From contig CAZTGS010000003.1 of assembly GCA_964613455.1 (NCBI GenBank), positions 1 to 64,000 on the forward strand: DNA of 64,000 nt, read 5' to 3'. Source of the DNA: SCGC-AAA076-P13 sp964613455 (GTDB taxonomy: Bacteria > Pseudomonadota > Gammaproteobacteria > Magnimaribacterales > D2472). Position numbers and translations under genes: made by a program. Below the pieces are notes generated by a model. That model ran no database searches. It had not been told where the DNA came from and saw nothing but the letters and a program-made list of their open reading frames with translations. This document shows positions 42,082-51,884 of this stretch, piece after piece (the stretch's first letter is position 1; each line of letters begins with the position of its first letter).

Positions 42082-44523
42082 ATGTTGAAAGTAATTAAAA
42101 TCTTATTCTGGCTCTCTATATTAGGGTGCTTAGCCACAGCTTTAACGATCCTTCTTTCTTATTCTATTTTAAAACCTAATTTGCCTGAAATATCTCTTGT
42201 AGATGAAGGCGCACTTCAAATGCCATTGAAGATTTATACAGAGGATGGAGTTTTAATTGGTGAGTATGGAGAAATCAAGAGGAGACCTCTAAAATTTAAA
42301 GAGATCCCAAAAGATATTAAAAATGCTTTTCTTGCTGCAGAAGATGATTCTTTTTTTAGGCACCAAGGTATCAGCTATACAGGATTAGCTAGATCAGTGA
42401 TTAGATGTATTGGTCCAAGAGGATGTTTTGGAGGAGGTGGAACTATTTCAATGCAAGTAGTAAGAGGATACCTTTTAACAAGAGACCAGACAGTTGTTAG
42501 AAAAATAAAAGAGATATTTCTTGCTCTTGAACTGGAAAGTAAATTAACTAAAGAAGAAATATTTGAACTCTATATAAACAGAAATTTTTTTGGAAATAGA
42601 TCCTATGGCATCGAAGCTGCATCAAATACATATTTTAATAAAGGAAGCTTAGAGCTTAATTTAGCTGAGTCTGCAACTATTGCAGCAATGGCACAGTCAC
42701 CCTCAAGAATAAATGCAATAAAGGCTCCACTAAGGACAAAGCAGAGAAGGGATTGGATTCTTTTCAGAATGCATAAACTTAGGCTTATCTCTTCAGAGGA
42801 ATTTGATCAAGCAAAAGCCTTACCTTTAAAAGTAGCTAAAAATATAAATTTATATGATGTAGATGGAAAATATATTGCTGAACTAGCAAGACAAGACATT
42901 ATTAAAAGATATGGCTTAGAAGCATACAAAAATGGCTGGTCTGTTTTTACAACAATTGATTCAGGACATCAATTAAGTGCACAAGTTCATCTCACAAAAG
43001 AACTTTTTAAATATAATAAAAGACACGGATGGAAAGAAGCTCAAAATTTCATAGAAATATTTAATGATAACGAGTTAGAGCAGCTAAGAAACTTTAATTC
43101 TGAATTTATTTATTCTGATGTTATAAGCGAAGAGTTATTAGATGATGAGGACCTAATTAGTATAAGGCTAAATAAAATATTTAGTATGTTCCCTTTTTAC
43201 GAGTCTCATGTAAAAGCAATAGTTTTGAGTATTAAAGATGATCAGATTTATTTTCTAAATGATAGTTTTGATATTGATTCAATTAGCTGGTCTTCAGAAT
43301 ATAATTGGGCTCGCAAATATCTAGGTATAGATAAGAAGGGTCCTGAACCAGACTCATTCGATGATTTTTTAACAGAAGGGGATTTTATATATCTAAAAAA
43401 AGAAGATGGCTTCTTGTCTCTAGATCAAATACCAGAGGTTGAATCATCTTTAATCTCGATTGACCCAAATTCAGCTGCAGTTAAAGCATATTTAGGTGGA
43501 TTTAATTTTAATAAGAGTAATTTTGATAGAGTTAGACTTTCATACCCTCAATCAGGCTCTAGCTTCAAACCCTTTATATATTCATCAGCTTTAGTTAATG
43601 GTTATAACTTATCATCATTAATTAATGATGCTCCTATAGCATTTGAAGATACGAATCTTGAAAGTGTCTGGAAGCCTCAAAATTATACTGGAAAGTTTTA
43701 TGGACCCACTTCGTTAAGAGAAGCCCTAATTCAATCAATCAATATCGTATCTATAAAGTTGCTTAGAGAATTAGGTATAGGAAAGGCAAAAAGCCATATT
43801 AAAAATTTTGGATTCGAAGAATCAAGGCTGCCTTCAGATCTCTCATTGGCTCTTGGGTCAGGAAATTTTTCGCCTGTTGAAATGGCAAGAGGTTTTAGTG
43901 TCATTGCAAATGGTGGATATTTAATAGATCCATATTATGTAAGCAGAATAGAAGATAGAGATGGAAATGTCATTTATGATCATGATAGCTATTTAGACTC
44001 AGATGATAACAAGAACTTAAAAGGTTTTCCTTGGCTAAATACACTTGAGATGGATATAAAAAGACCCTACTTTTTGTTAAAACCTCAGTATAAAAAAGAA
44101 AAAGTGATTGATGAGAGAATAGCATTTCTATTAAAAGATAATCTCCAACAATTCATGAAGAGAGGATCTGCGGGAAGAAAGTCATCATTTTTAAACAGAA
44201 ATGATATTGCAGGCAAGACTGGAACCACTAATGATGCTGTAAGTACCTGGTTCTCTGGTTTTCATGAGGACCTTGTTACTACTGTCTGGGTAGGAAAAGA
44301 TAACTTTTCATCCTTAGGTGAAAATGAATTTGGTTCAACCATAGCCCTTCCTATTTGGCTTGGGTATATGAGTGATGCACTTCCTGAATTAGATGTTAAG
44401 CAAAAGAATATTCCCGAAGGCATTTCGTTTATTAGAGTTAATAGTAAAACAGGAAAAATAGATGACTCTAGAGATTCAAATACTTATTTTGAATTATTTT
44501 TAGATGAAAATATAAAAAATTAA
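42082..44523 (+). CDS. mrcA: Penicillin-binding protein 1A
   Basis: 813 residues. An N-terminal membrane anchor (about 5-28) is followed by the glycosyltransferase domain (EDDSFFRHQGIS with catalytic Glu; GGGTISMQV), an OB-like linker and the transpeptidase domain with SGSSFKPF (SxxK), a SxN motif near SIN and KTGTTND. Class A PBP that polymerises and cross-links peptidoglycan. It is shorter than E. coli PBP1A (850). No neighbour pilM-Q operon is seen; its stop overlaps the slmA stop. Confidence 0.96.
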   Translation: MLKVIKILFWLSILGCLATALTILLSYSILKPNLPEISLVDEGALQMPLKIYTEDGVLIGEYGEIKRRPLKFKEIPKDIKNAFLAAEDDSFFRHQGISYTGLARSVIRCIGPRGCFGGGGTISMQVVRGYLLTRDQTVVRKIKEIFLALELESKLTKEEIFELYINRNFFGNRSYGIEAASNTYFNKGSLELNLAESATIAAMAQSPSRINAIKAPLRTKQRRDWILFRMHKLRLISSEEFDQAKALPLKVAKNINLYDVDGKYIAELARQDIIKRYGLEAYKNGWSVFTTIDSGHQLSAQVHLTKELFKYNKRHGWKEAQNFIEIFNDNELEQLRNFNSEFIYSDVISEELLDDEDLISIRLNKIFSMFPFYESHVKAIVLSIKDDQIYFLNDSFDIDSISWSSEYNWARKYLGIDKKGPEPDSFDDFLTEGDFIYLKKEDGFLSLDQIPEVESSLISIDPNSAAVKAYLGGFNFNKSNFDRVRLSYPQSGSSFKPFIYSSALVNGYNLSSLINDAPIAFEDTNLESVWKPQNYTGKFYGPTSLREALIQSINIVSIKLLRELGIGKAKSHIKNFGFEESRLPSDLSLALGSGNFSPVEMARGFSVIANGGYLIDPYYVSRIEDRDGNVIYDHDSYLDSDDNKNLKGFPWLNTLEMDIKRPYFLLKPQYKKEKVIDERIAFLLKDNLQQFMKRGSAGRKSSFLNRNDIAGKTGTTNDAVSTWFSGFHEDLVTTVWVGKDNFSSLGENEFGSTIALPIWLGYMSDALPELDVKQKNIPEGISFIRVNSKTGKIDDSRDSNTYFELFLDENIKN

Positions 44524-45089
44524 GACTTAAATATATTTAAAGATAGTAGCTCCCATATATTATCTATATATGTGCTTGGAGAGTCCTTAAATTTAGACCT
44601 AATATATCTTCCTACATTACCTTCAATGCATGTGACTATAAGTTGCGCTGATATTCCAGGTTGTGTTATTAGATTATCTTGATCTTCAGATAACATTTGC
44701 TTAATAGATAATTCGAATCTTTCAAAAAATTGATTTACCGAATCAGATACATTTTGTTCATCTGCAGATAAAGCTTCTCGAGAGATAAGCCTTGCAAAAC
44801 CTTTATTTTTCTCTACGAACATCATAAAAAATAAAAATGCATTTTTTGTTTTTTCTTTCGGACTTAATTTAGATTTTTTTAATTCTCCACATTTTGCAAA
44901 AATGGCTTCATCACAGAAAGAAAATAATTCTGCATATATAGCTCTTTTGCTTGGAAAATGCCTGTAAAGCGCAGCCTCAGTTATTTTTGATTTTTCTGCA
45001 AGCAAAGAGGTCGTCACTTTTGATAGATTCTTTTCCTCTAGAAGGCTTGCTAGAGATTGTAAGATAATATTTTTTCTATCACTTTTCAT
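44520..45089 (-). CDS. slmA: Nucleoid occlusion factor SlmA (TetR family)
   Basis: 189 residues. The helix-turn-helix ends with the conserved TEAALYRHFPSKRAIY, and the remainder (FVEKNKGFARLISREAL, SAQLIVTCIEGNVGRYIRSKFK) matches SlmA rather than a general TetR repressor. SlmA binds DNA and blocks FtsZ ring formation over the nucleoid. It lies 3 bp after the mutase gene on the same strand. Confidence 0.85.
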   Translation of the reverse strand: MKSDRKNIILQSLASLLEEKNLSKVTTSLLAEKSKITEAALYRHFPSKRAIYAELFSFCDEAIFAKCGELKKSKLSPKEKTKNAFLFFMMFVEKNKGFARLISREALSADEQNVSDSVNQFFERFELSIKQMLSEDQDNLITQPGISAQLIVTCIEGNVGRYIRSKFKDSPSTYIDNIWELLSLNIFKS

Positions 45090-45092
45090 TTA

Positions 45093-46466
45093 CTAGTCTA
45101 AATTTATATCAATCTCAGGACAAATGCGAGAGAGTTCAGAAATAAATTTATTTTTTATGTTATTCATCTCTTCTAAAGAGTCGCCTTCAAATCTTAGAAC
45201 TAATTTTGGTGTAGTATTTGATGCTCTGATAAGCCCCCAACCATTTTTAAAGTTTACTCTTAGACCATCAATTGTTATTTTTTCGCCATCAAGAGAAGAT
45301 TGGGCAGTAAAACTCTCTATTATAGAAAACTTACTTTCATCAGTAACAGTTATATTTAATTCAGGTGTAGAGTACGATTTTGGAAGACCATCAACTAATT
45401 CAGAAATAGATAAGTTTGAATTTAAAATTATTTCTGCAATTCTTAAAGCTGCATAATGCCCATCATCAAAGCCATACCACTTATCATTGAAAAATATATG
45501 ACCACTCATTTCACCAGCTAACAAAGCTCCAGTTTTTTTAATGGCATTTTTAATATGGAAATGACCAGTTGGTGACATTATAGGTTCGCCACCACTTTCT
45601 GATATAACATTTTCTAGATGATTTGAGCATTTAACATCAAAAACTATTTTTCCTTTATCTCTTGAGAGAATATCCTTAGAAAATAACATCATTAACTTAT
45701 CAGGAAAAACAACTTCCCCATTATTTGTTACAAGACCAACTCTATCCCCGTCTCCATCAAAAGCCAAACCTACATCGGCATTTAATTTTGTAACTTCTGA
45801 TATCAGATCTTTTAAGTTATCGACTTTTCCAGGATCCGGATGATGATTAGGGAAATTTCCATCTACTTCACTAAAAAGCTCATGGACCTCAAACCCTAAT
45901 TTTTTGAAAAGATCAGGTGCGATGCATCCTGCAGCTCCATTACCACAATCTAAAACAACTTTTAATTTCTGAGGATTTTCTAAATTAATATTTTTATAAA
46001 CTTCATCTATATAATCTTTTTTTATATCGTTATATTTAATAGTTCCCTTTGCAGAAATTTTACTAGAGTTATCATTCTCTATCAGTGATAGTATTTCTGT
46101 TCCTGCCACTGGCTTATCCCCAACAACCATTTTTATACCATTATAATTTTTAGGGTTATGACTCCCTGTAATCATTATTCCACTTTTAGAATTTTCCTTC
46201 TTTGCAGCAAAGTAAAGAAGAGGGCTGGTAACCAGACCAATGTTGTTCACATTAATTCCTGAATCTGCAAGCCCCTCACAAAATGCGTTTAATAATGATT
46301 CACCAGATAATCGTCCATCTCTTCCAACAGCCAATGTATCAACTCCCTCTTCATGACATTTTTTTGAAATAGCATAAGCAATTAATTTAATTGTTTCTTC
46401 ATTAAGTTGTTCGGGATAAGTTCCTCTAATATCATATTCCCTAAATATTGAGACATCTACATTCAT
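45093..46466 (-). CDS. algC: Phosphomannomutase/phosphoglucomutase (AlgC type)
   Basis: The ATG at 46466, with AAAGGA about 6 bp upstream, starts MNVDVSIFREYDIRGTYPEQ and gives 457 residues, the normal size; a longer frame to 46553 would overlap ilvE. Phospho-serine site TGSHNPKNYNG, metal site DGDGDR and the phosphate-binding RASNTTPKLVLRFE are visible. It converts mannose-6-P/glucose-6-P to the 1-phosphates for LPS and polysaccharide synthesis. Divergent from ilvE. Confidence 0.92.
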   Translation of the reverse strand: MNVDVSIFREYDIRGTYPEQLNEETIKLIAYAISKKCHEEGVDTLAVGRDGRLSGESLLNAFCEGLADSGINVNNIGLVTSPLLYFAAKKENSKSGIMITGSHNPKNYNGIKMVVGDKPVAGTEILSLIENDNSSKISAKGTIKYNDIKKDYIDEVYKNINLENPQKLKVVLDCGNGAAGCIAPDLFKKLGFEVHELFSEVDGNFPNHHPDPGKVDNLKDLISEVTKLNADVGLAFDGDGDRVGLVTNNGEVVFPDKLMMLFSKDILSRDKGKIVFDVKCSNHLENVISESGGEPIMSPTGHFHIKNAIKKTGALLAGEMSGHIFFNDKWYGFDDGHYAALRIAEIILNSNLSISELVDGLPKSYSTPELNITVTDESKFSIIESFTAQSSLDGEKITIDGLRVNFKNGWGLIRASNTTPKLVLRFEGDSLEEMNNIKNKFISELSRICPEIDINLD

Positions 46467-46531
46467 TTTTTTTCCTTTAGTTATTTGTTTTAGTTTGTCA
46501 TAATAATGCACCGTTATTATATCTCGTATAT

Positions 46532-47452
46532 ATGTTTGTAAACACCGAATCAAAAGTTATCTGGAAAAATGGCTCCTATGAAAAATGGGAAGATACTTCT
46601 GTGCATATTTTATCTCACACCATGCATTATGGTACTGGGTGCTTTGAAGGGGTAAGAGCCTATAACACAGATAATGGACCTGCAATATTTAGATTGGAAG
46701 ATCATACAAATAGGCTTTTCGAAGCAGCAAAGGAACTAAGTATAGTTATTCCTTATTCTCCTGAAGAGCTAAATCAAGTTCAAAAAGATATTTTTTTAAA
46801 AAATAATTTACAAGAAGGTTATTTAAGACCAATTGTATTTCTTGGAAGCGAGTCTTTAGGAATAAGAGCAACAGATTTATCAGTTAATGTCGCTGTTGCT
46901 GCTTGGGAATGGCCTTCTTATATGAGCCCTGAAGCCAAAGAAGCTGGAATCTCAATAATTAAATCGTCCTACGAGCAGTATAGCAATCCTCTTCATTCTG
47001 GGTATAAAATTATTGGAACATATATCAACTCTACTATGGCGCTTCATGAGGCAATTAGGAAGGGTGCCGATGAGGCATTGTTGTTAGACAAAAATGGTTA
47101 TATTTCAGAAGGAAGTGGTGAAAATATATTTCTTATCAAAGACAACGTTATAAGCACTCCATTAACAGATCATTGCTTAAATGGAATTACAAGAAAATCT
47201 GTTATACAAATAGCTAAGGACCTCGGGTATGAGTTAGTGGAAAAGAATTTGACTTATGAAGATTTACTAGCAAGTGATGAGGCTTTTTTTACAGGAACTG
47301 CTGTTGAAATCACACCAATTTCTAATATTGATAATAAAAAAATTGGTCTCGGGTCAAGAGGCCCAGTAACAGAAAAACTTCAAGATACTTATAGTGATAT
47401 TATTTATGGTCGAAATGATTTATACAAAGATTGGCTTAGCTTAGTTAAGTAA
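46532..47452 (+). CDS. ilvE: Branched-chain amino acid aminotransferase
   Basis: 306 residues, fold type IV PLP enzyme. HTMHYGTGCFEGVRAY, GYKIIGTYINST (with the PLP Lys in YKI) and EGSGENIFLIKD are the conserved blocks. It makes leucine, isoleucine and valine from the ketoacids. Followed after 10 bp by the glycosyltransferase gene; this is likely an accident of compaction. Confidence 0.96.
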   Translation: MFVNTESKVIWKNGSYEKWEDTSVHILSHTMHYGTGCFEGVRAYNTDNGPAIFRLEDHTNRLFEAAKELSIVIPYSPEELNQVQKDIFLKNNLQEGYLRPIVFLGSESLGIRATDLSVNVAVAAWEWPSYMSPEAKEAGISIIKSSYEQYSNPLHSGYKIIGTYINSTMALHEAIRKGADEALLLDKNGYISEGSGENIFLIKDNVISTPLTDHCLNGITRKSVIQIAKDLGYELVEKNLTYEDLLASDEAFFTGTAVEITPISNIDNKKIGLGSRGPVTEKLQDTYSDIIYGRNDLYKDWLSLVK

Positions 47453-47462
47453 CTTTATTATC

Positions 47463-48713
47463 TTGCCTAAACTTAAAATCGCAATTCTTAGCTACAGAAG
47501 TGCACCATTTGGTGGCGGTCAAGGAGTATATGTTCATGATATTTCTCAAGCATTAAGTATTATGGGTCACGAAGTTGATGTTATCTCGGGCCCCCCATAT
47601 CCAAATCTTACTAATGAGGTTAACTTAATAGAACTCCCAGGCTTAAATCTTTTTCAAACTTTTTCATTCAAAGAAAGAGTAAAAATATTTACTAACAAAA
47701 AGAAAAAAAAACTCATAGATTTTTATGAATTTACTTCTGCTTTGTTTGGAGGTTTTCCTGAAATGAGAACTTTTGGAGTAAGAGCTAAAAACTTTCTTAG
47801 TGAAAAGCAATATGACATTGTTATCGATAATCAATCTATAAGCTATGGAATGCTAGAAATTCAAAAAGATTTCCCAGTAATAGAAATCATTCACCACCCA
47901 ATAACCAAAGATTTTAGCCATGAACTCGAAGCAGGCTCTAAAATTTTATATAAATTATCTAGATATAGATGGTATTCGTTTTTAAAAATGCAAAAAAAAG
48001 TTGCTCCCCAAATAAAGAGAATTGTAACTCCATCCCAAAACTCAAAAAAAGATATAGCTAATGATTTTAATTGTAATTTAGGCAAAATATCAGTAATTAA
48101 TAATGGTTTAGATACTGATATTTTTTCACCTTACAATAATATTGAGAGAAAGCCGTATAGATTAATAACTACTGCAAGTGCTGATGTTCCTCTTAAAGGT
48201 TTAGATTTCACTTTAAATTCTTTATCAATTCTTCAAAAAAGTTTGCCAGAAATAGAATTAGTAGTTATAGGACAGCTCAAAGAAGATGGACATACCTCAA
48301 GATTAATAAAAAAACTAAATATCCAAAACAAAGTTAAATTCAAGACTGGCCTAACTAAAGAAGGTATTGCTAAAGAGTATGCTAAGAGTTCAATCTCTAT
48401 AGTCAGTTCTTTATATGAAGGTTTCGGATACCCTGTTATTGAAGCTATGAGTTGTGGTGTTCCTCTAATTGCAGCAAAAACATCTTCAATTCCAGAGCTT
48501 ACAGGAGAGTATTCAGTTCTTATCCCTCCAAAAGATGTCGAAACTTTAACTAACTCTATTAATAAAATTTTTAATAATTATGATCAATACAAACTTATTG
48601 CTGAAAAGGGTAGACAGCATATAATTGATAACTTTAATTGGTTAAAAATTACTCAAGAGTATGAGAATATAATTTTTAAAACCATAGAGGATCATAAAAA
48701 TGCTGACCTTTAA
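47463..48713 (+). CDS. Glycosyltransferase family 4 protein
   Basis: 416 residues starting at TTG. GT-B fold with the N-terminal GGGQGVYVHDISQAL donor loop and the C-terminal EGFGYPVIEAMSCGVP with the E-x7-E retaining motif. It transfers a sugar from a nucleotide-sugar donor, acceptor unknown. Overlaps the following methyltransferase by 14 bp, and belongs to the small envelope cluster that ends at waaA. Confidence 0.9.
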   Translation: MPKLKIAILSYRSAPFGGGQGVYVHDISQALSIMGHEVDVISGPPYPNLTNEVNLIELPGLNLFQTFSFKERVKIFTNKKKKKLIDFYEFTSALFGGFPEMRTFGVRAKNFLSEKQYDIVIDNQSISYGMLEIQKDFPVIEIIHHPITKDFSHELEAGSKILYKLSRYRWYSFLKMQKKVAPQIKRIVTPSQNSKKDIANDFNCNLGKISVINNGLDTDIFSPYNNIERKPYRLITTASADVPLKGLDFTLNSLSILQKSLPEIELVVIGQLKEDGHTSRLIKKLNIQNKVKFKTGLTKEGIAKEYAKSSISIVSSLYEGFGYPVIEAMSCGVPLIAAKTSSIPELTGEYSVLIPPKDVETLTNSINKIFNNYDQYKLIAEKGRQHIIDNFNWLKITQEYENIIFKTIEDHKNADL

Positions 48714-49407
48714 TTTTAATAAAGTTAAATTAGATAATGAAAATGGGATAATGCTTGACCTTGGATGTGGTGAGGGCAGGCATATATTTGGAGCCATGCA
48801 AAAGTTTCCAAATCTTCAATGTGTTGGACTAGACCCCCATCTGGAATCATTAGATAAGTCATTAGAGGGCTTGGAGCTTTTTGAATCACTAAGCAATAAA
48901 ACAACTACTTTTTTGAGTGGTTCAGCCTATTCCCTTCCATTTGGAGATAGCACTTTTGATCTAGTTGTTTGTTCTGAGGTTTTAGAACACTTGCATGAAT
49001 ATAGAGATGCTATATCTGAAATAAATAGAGTTTTAAAACCAGGTGGTAAATTTTTGGCTAGTGTCCCTGCTGAATTTCCTGAAAAAATTTGTTGGGCACT
49101 ATCAACAGAATATCAAAATCAACCTGGCGGTCATTTAAGAATCTTCAAGAGAAAAAATCTTATCAATGATGTTTCTCAAAGGGGTTTTAATTTTATTCAA
49201 TCTGAAAGATTCCACTCTGTTCACTCTGCATATTGGTGGTTAAGGTGTCTTTTTTGGAAGTCACAAGAAACAAATATACTTGTTGGATGGTATAAAAAAT
49301 TCTTAGAAATACATATTCTACAAAAACCAAAGTGGATAGATTTTTTGGATAAATCATTAAATCCTATTTTAGGAAAAAGTATAGCACTCTACTTTGAAAA
49401 GAAATGA
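48700..49407 (+). CDS. Class I SAM-dependent methyltransferase
   Basis: 235 residues. Motif I is MLDLGCGEGRHIF (18-30) and the post-motif FDLVVCSEVLEHLHEY; it belongs to the UbiE/UbiG-like small-molecule group. Substrate unknown, perhaps a sugar or lipid part of the envelope product. Overlaps its neighbours on both sides (14 bp, and ATGA with the next gene). Confidence 0.88.
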   Translation: MLTFNFNKVKLDNENGIMLDLGCGEGRHIFGAMQKFPNLQCVGLDPHLESLDKSLEGLELFESLSNKTTTFLSGSAYSLPFGDSTFDLVVCSEVLEHLHEYRDAISEINRVLKPGGKFLASVPAEFPEKICWALSTEYQNQPGGHLRIFKRKNLINDVSQRGFNFIQSERFHSVHSAYWWLRCLFWKSQETNILVGWYKKFLEIHILQKPKWIDFLDKSLNPILGKSIALYFEKK

Positions 49408-50384
49408 ATTGGGAAGATCTAAGAATCAAGCTTGAGCCAGCAAAAGATTGGATTATTTTTAATCAATTAGAAGATGGATCAATTCCATGGGATGAAAAAG
49501 GAAAATGTGACCCTTGGGATCATTGTGAGTGTTTAATTGCTTTAGCTATTTATAAAGAATGGGATGCATTTGATAAAGGCCTTGCTTGGTTTTTTAATAA
49601 TATTAATAAAGATGGATTAATTTCTCCTGAATTTAAAAACCAAGAATCTACTCAGCATCATTTTGAAAGTCACCACGCTCCTTACGTTGCATTACCTATT
49701 ATGCAAGCAAGGCTAATGGGAAGAAATGAACCTAAGATAGATGAGTTCGAATCTAAATTAGAAAATATTTTTGATAATTTAAAAAATTTTAAAGATAAAG
49801 ATGGTTATTATTTTTGGGCAAAAGATAAGAATGGGTATTCAGATAATTCTCTTATAACTGCAACAATGTCTATTTTTTTATCACTTAAAGCATTAAATAA
49901 CGAAAGCTCAATAGATTTAGATTTAAAAAAGTGGAATGAAAAATTTGATAGAGATGGCGTAGACAGATCTAGGTTTTCTATGGATTTCTATTATCCCTAT
50001 TTGGCTGGAATAAAAAAAGATAAGAATGAATTCAAATTAAATCTTAAAAATTTCTATAAAGAAGGCTTGGGAGTAAAATGCGTTGAAGAAGAGCCTTGGG
50101 TTACGATTGCAGAAAGTTCAGAATGTATAATTGCAGCCTTAGTTGTTGGAGAAGAGGATACGGCAAATAAAATTTTCAAAAATATAATGCAATTTCAAGA
50201 TCCTAAAGGAGTCTTTCCGACAGGCTATCAATATGATTTAAAAATTTTTTGGCCTGAAGAGAAATCAACCTGGACTAATGCAGCGCTTATAATAGCTGCT
50301 CATGCAATATCAAACTATAAAGATAGAAAAGGTGATAATGGAAATATTTTTCTTCATCTAAACGGTCTTTTGAAGAGCGACTAA
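49404..50384 (+). CDS. Prenyltransferase/squalene-cyclase-type alpha-toroid protein
   Basis: 326 residues made of repeated helix pairs of the (alpha/alpha)6-toroid type (FNQLEDGSIPWDEKGKCDPW; GLAWFFNNINKDGLISPEF; FQDPKGVFPTGYQ). No signal peptide. It resembles short prenyltransferase/squalene-oxidase-repeat proteins found next to glycosyltransferases in marine gammaproteobacteria. Catalytic DxDD or zinc ligands are not obvious, so function is open. Converges on the next methyltransferase with a 27-bp overlap of the two 3' ends. Confidence 0.7.
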   Translation: MNWEDLRIKLEPAKDWIIFNQLEDGSIPWDEKGKCDPWDHCECLIALAIYKEWDAFDKGLAWFFNNINKDGLISPEFKNQESTQHHFESHHAPYVALPIMQARLMGRNEPKIDEFESKLENIFDNLKNFKDKDGYYFWAKDKNGYSDNSLITATMSIFLSLKALNNESSIDLDLKKWNEKFDRDGVDRSRFSMDFYYPYLAGIKKDKNEFKLNLKNFYKEGLGVKCVEEEPWVTIAESSECIIAALVVGEEDTANKIFKNIMQFQDPKGVFPTGYQYDLKIFWPEEKSTWTNAALIIAAHAISNYKDRKGDNGNIFLHLNGLLKSD

Positions 50385-50972
50385 ACTATTCACTCTATCA
50401 ATTAATATAAAGTTTTCTTGTAGTGCCTTTTCGTATATTTCTTTTGGCGCTTGCCCACCTTCTTCTTCAGTATCGTAAATATCATGAATTGCTAAAATTC
50501 CACCATTACGTATCTTGTTTTTCCATGAAGCGTAATCTGTTCGGGCTGATTCAAAGGTATGGCTACCATCAATAAATACTAAATCAATACTATCATGCAC
50601 TTTTCTTGATGCTGACTGTGAACTACTTATCATCGGCCTAATGAATTCATTTAACTTAAACTTATTAATATTTTTTAGTAAAGTCGGCATAGTGTCTACT
50701 CTTTTATTCTCATAGTCGTACTCATCTGGATCAAAATACTCTTCACCATATTGCTGCTCTTCAGAGCCTCTATGATGATCAATAGTAATTAAATAAGTTT
50801 TATTCTCCTTACAACCTTGTCCTATATAACATGCAGACTTTCCGCAATAAGATCCAATTTCAACTGCAAAATTACTCAAGCAATATTTTTTGGTTAAGTC
50901 ATAAAGAAAAATACCTTCCTCATGAGCCAAAAACCCTTTAATAGAATTAAAATCTTCCATTAAGTTATCCAT
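50358..50972 (-). CDS. Class I SAM-dependent methyltransferase (CmcI/Methyltransf_24 type)
   Basis: 204 residues. AVEIGSYCGKSACYIG is the cofactor loop and LVFIDGSHTFESARTD with IHDIYD is typical of the cephalosporin-hydroxylase/macrocin-O-methyltransferase-like group. Its start overlaps the acyltransferase stop by 8 bp, so both come from one leftward transcript. Substrate unknown. Confidence 0.82.
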   Translation of the reverse strand: MDNLMEDFNSIKGFLAHEEGIFLYDLTKKYCLSNFAVEIGSYCGKSACYIGQGCKENKTYLITIDHHRGSEEQQYGEEYFDPDEYDYENKRVDTMPTLLKNINKFKLNEFIRPMISSSQSASRKVHDSIDLVFIDGSHTFESARTDYASWKNKIRNGGILAIHDIYDTEEEGGQAPKEIYEKALQENFILIDRVNSLVALQKTV

Positions 50973-51837
50973 AGAAATTTTCTTTTCCTAGTGTTGATTT
51001 AAATCTTCGATGTTGCCATAAATATTCATTTGGATTTTTCTTGATCTTATTTTCCATAAACTTATTTAAGTATTTAGAAAAATCAATATCGTGTGTTTGA
51101 CTGGTATCTAGCTCTTCAATATCAAGAACATAAACCCCATCTTCAAAAAAAGTATTTAGAAAATATGCTTTGGAGTTTGTGCTTCTTATAATTTTTAATG
51201 GTGCTGATATGGTTGCACAGGGAGCCCCAAAAAAATTAACAATCTCAGATTGACTCATGCCATAGTCTTGATCAGTAGCATATAGAACAGTTTTACCTTT
51301 TTTAAGCCACCTTATAAATTTTATTGGATTATTTCTGTCACAAGCTCCTGCCATACTCATTGCTCTCCCAGAGGCCTGGATTGAATCAAAGGAGTCAGAG
51401 TTATGCGTTCTCTCAACACCATACATCTCTGCATTCATTGATATTAACCTGGCATCAAGCTCGAGATGCAGTGAATGTTTAAAAAAAAGTAAAACGCCAT
51501 TTTTATTTTCCTGTTCTTCTTTTATTTTTTCTAGTCCTTTAATCTTGTATGAAATAGAACGATTAATTCTTTTATCTGACCAAAACCATGAAATTCCTGA
51601 ATCAAACGGAATCCTTCCTGATAATAATATATTTGATTTATGTAGCTGGTTCCTTTCTGTATCTGATAAATCTGGGAAGCATAGATCTATATTTTTTTTG
51701 CTGTATGCATTTCTTTTCATTGATGATTTAAAGAAAAGAAACCCCAACAACGAACCAAGATATAAATGAACAGACCTAGGAAGAAGCATTAAAAGCCTCC
51801 ATAAACCGACAAGAAGTATTAATAAAATTCTGTTCAT
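50965..51837 (-). CDS. Lipid A biosynthesis acyltransferase (LpxL/HtrB family)
   Basis: 290 residues with an N-terminal membrane helix. The HX4E catalytic motif is KHSLHLELDAR, and ATDQDYGMSQSEIVNFFG is the conserved LpxL/LpxM block. It adds a secondary acyl chain to Kdo-lipid A at the inner membrane. Its divergent neighbour is waaA, which makes its substrate. Exact LpxL or LpxM assignment is not safe. Shorter than E. coli LpxL (306). Confidence 0.9.
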   Translation of the reverse strand: MNRILLILLVGLWRLLMLLPRSVHLYLGSLLGFLFFKSSMKRNAYSKKNIDLCFPDLSDTERNQLHKSNILLSGRIPFDSGISWFWSDKRINRSISYKIKGLEKIKEEQENKNGVLLFFKHSLHLELDARLISMNAEMYGVERTHNSDSFDSIQASGRAMSMAGACDRNNPIKFIRWLKKGKTVLYATDQDYGMSQSEIVNFFGAPCATISAPLKIIRSTNSKAYFLNTFFEDGVYVLDIEELDTSQTHDIDFSKYLNKFMENKIKKNPNEYLWQHRRFKSTLGKENFYG

Positions 51838-51884
51838 ATGTTTTTAAGCTGTATTATTACATTATTAATATGTATGAATGAAAA

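Noticed and set aside
46467..46553. Longer start of the phosphomannomutase
   Set aside because: It overlaps ilvE and lies upstream of a good Shine-Dalgarno for the ATG at 46466.
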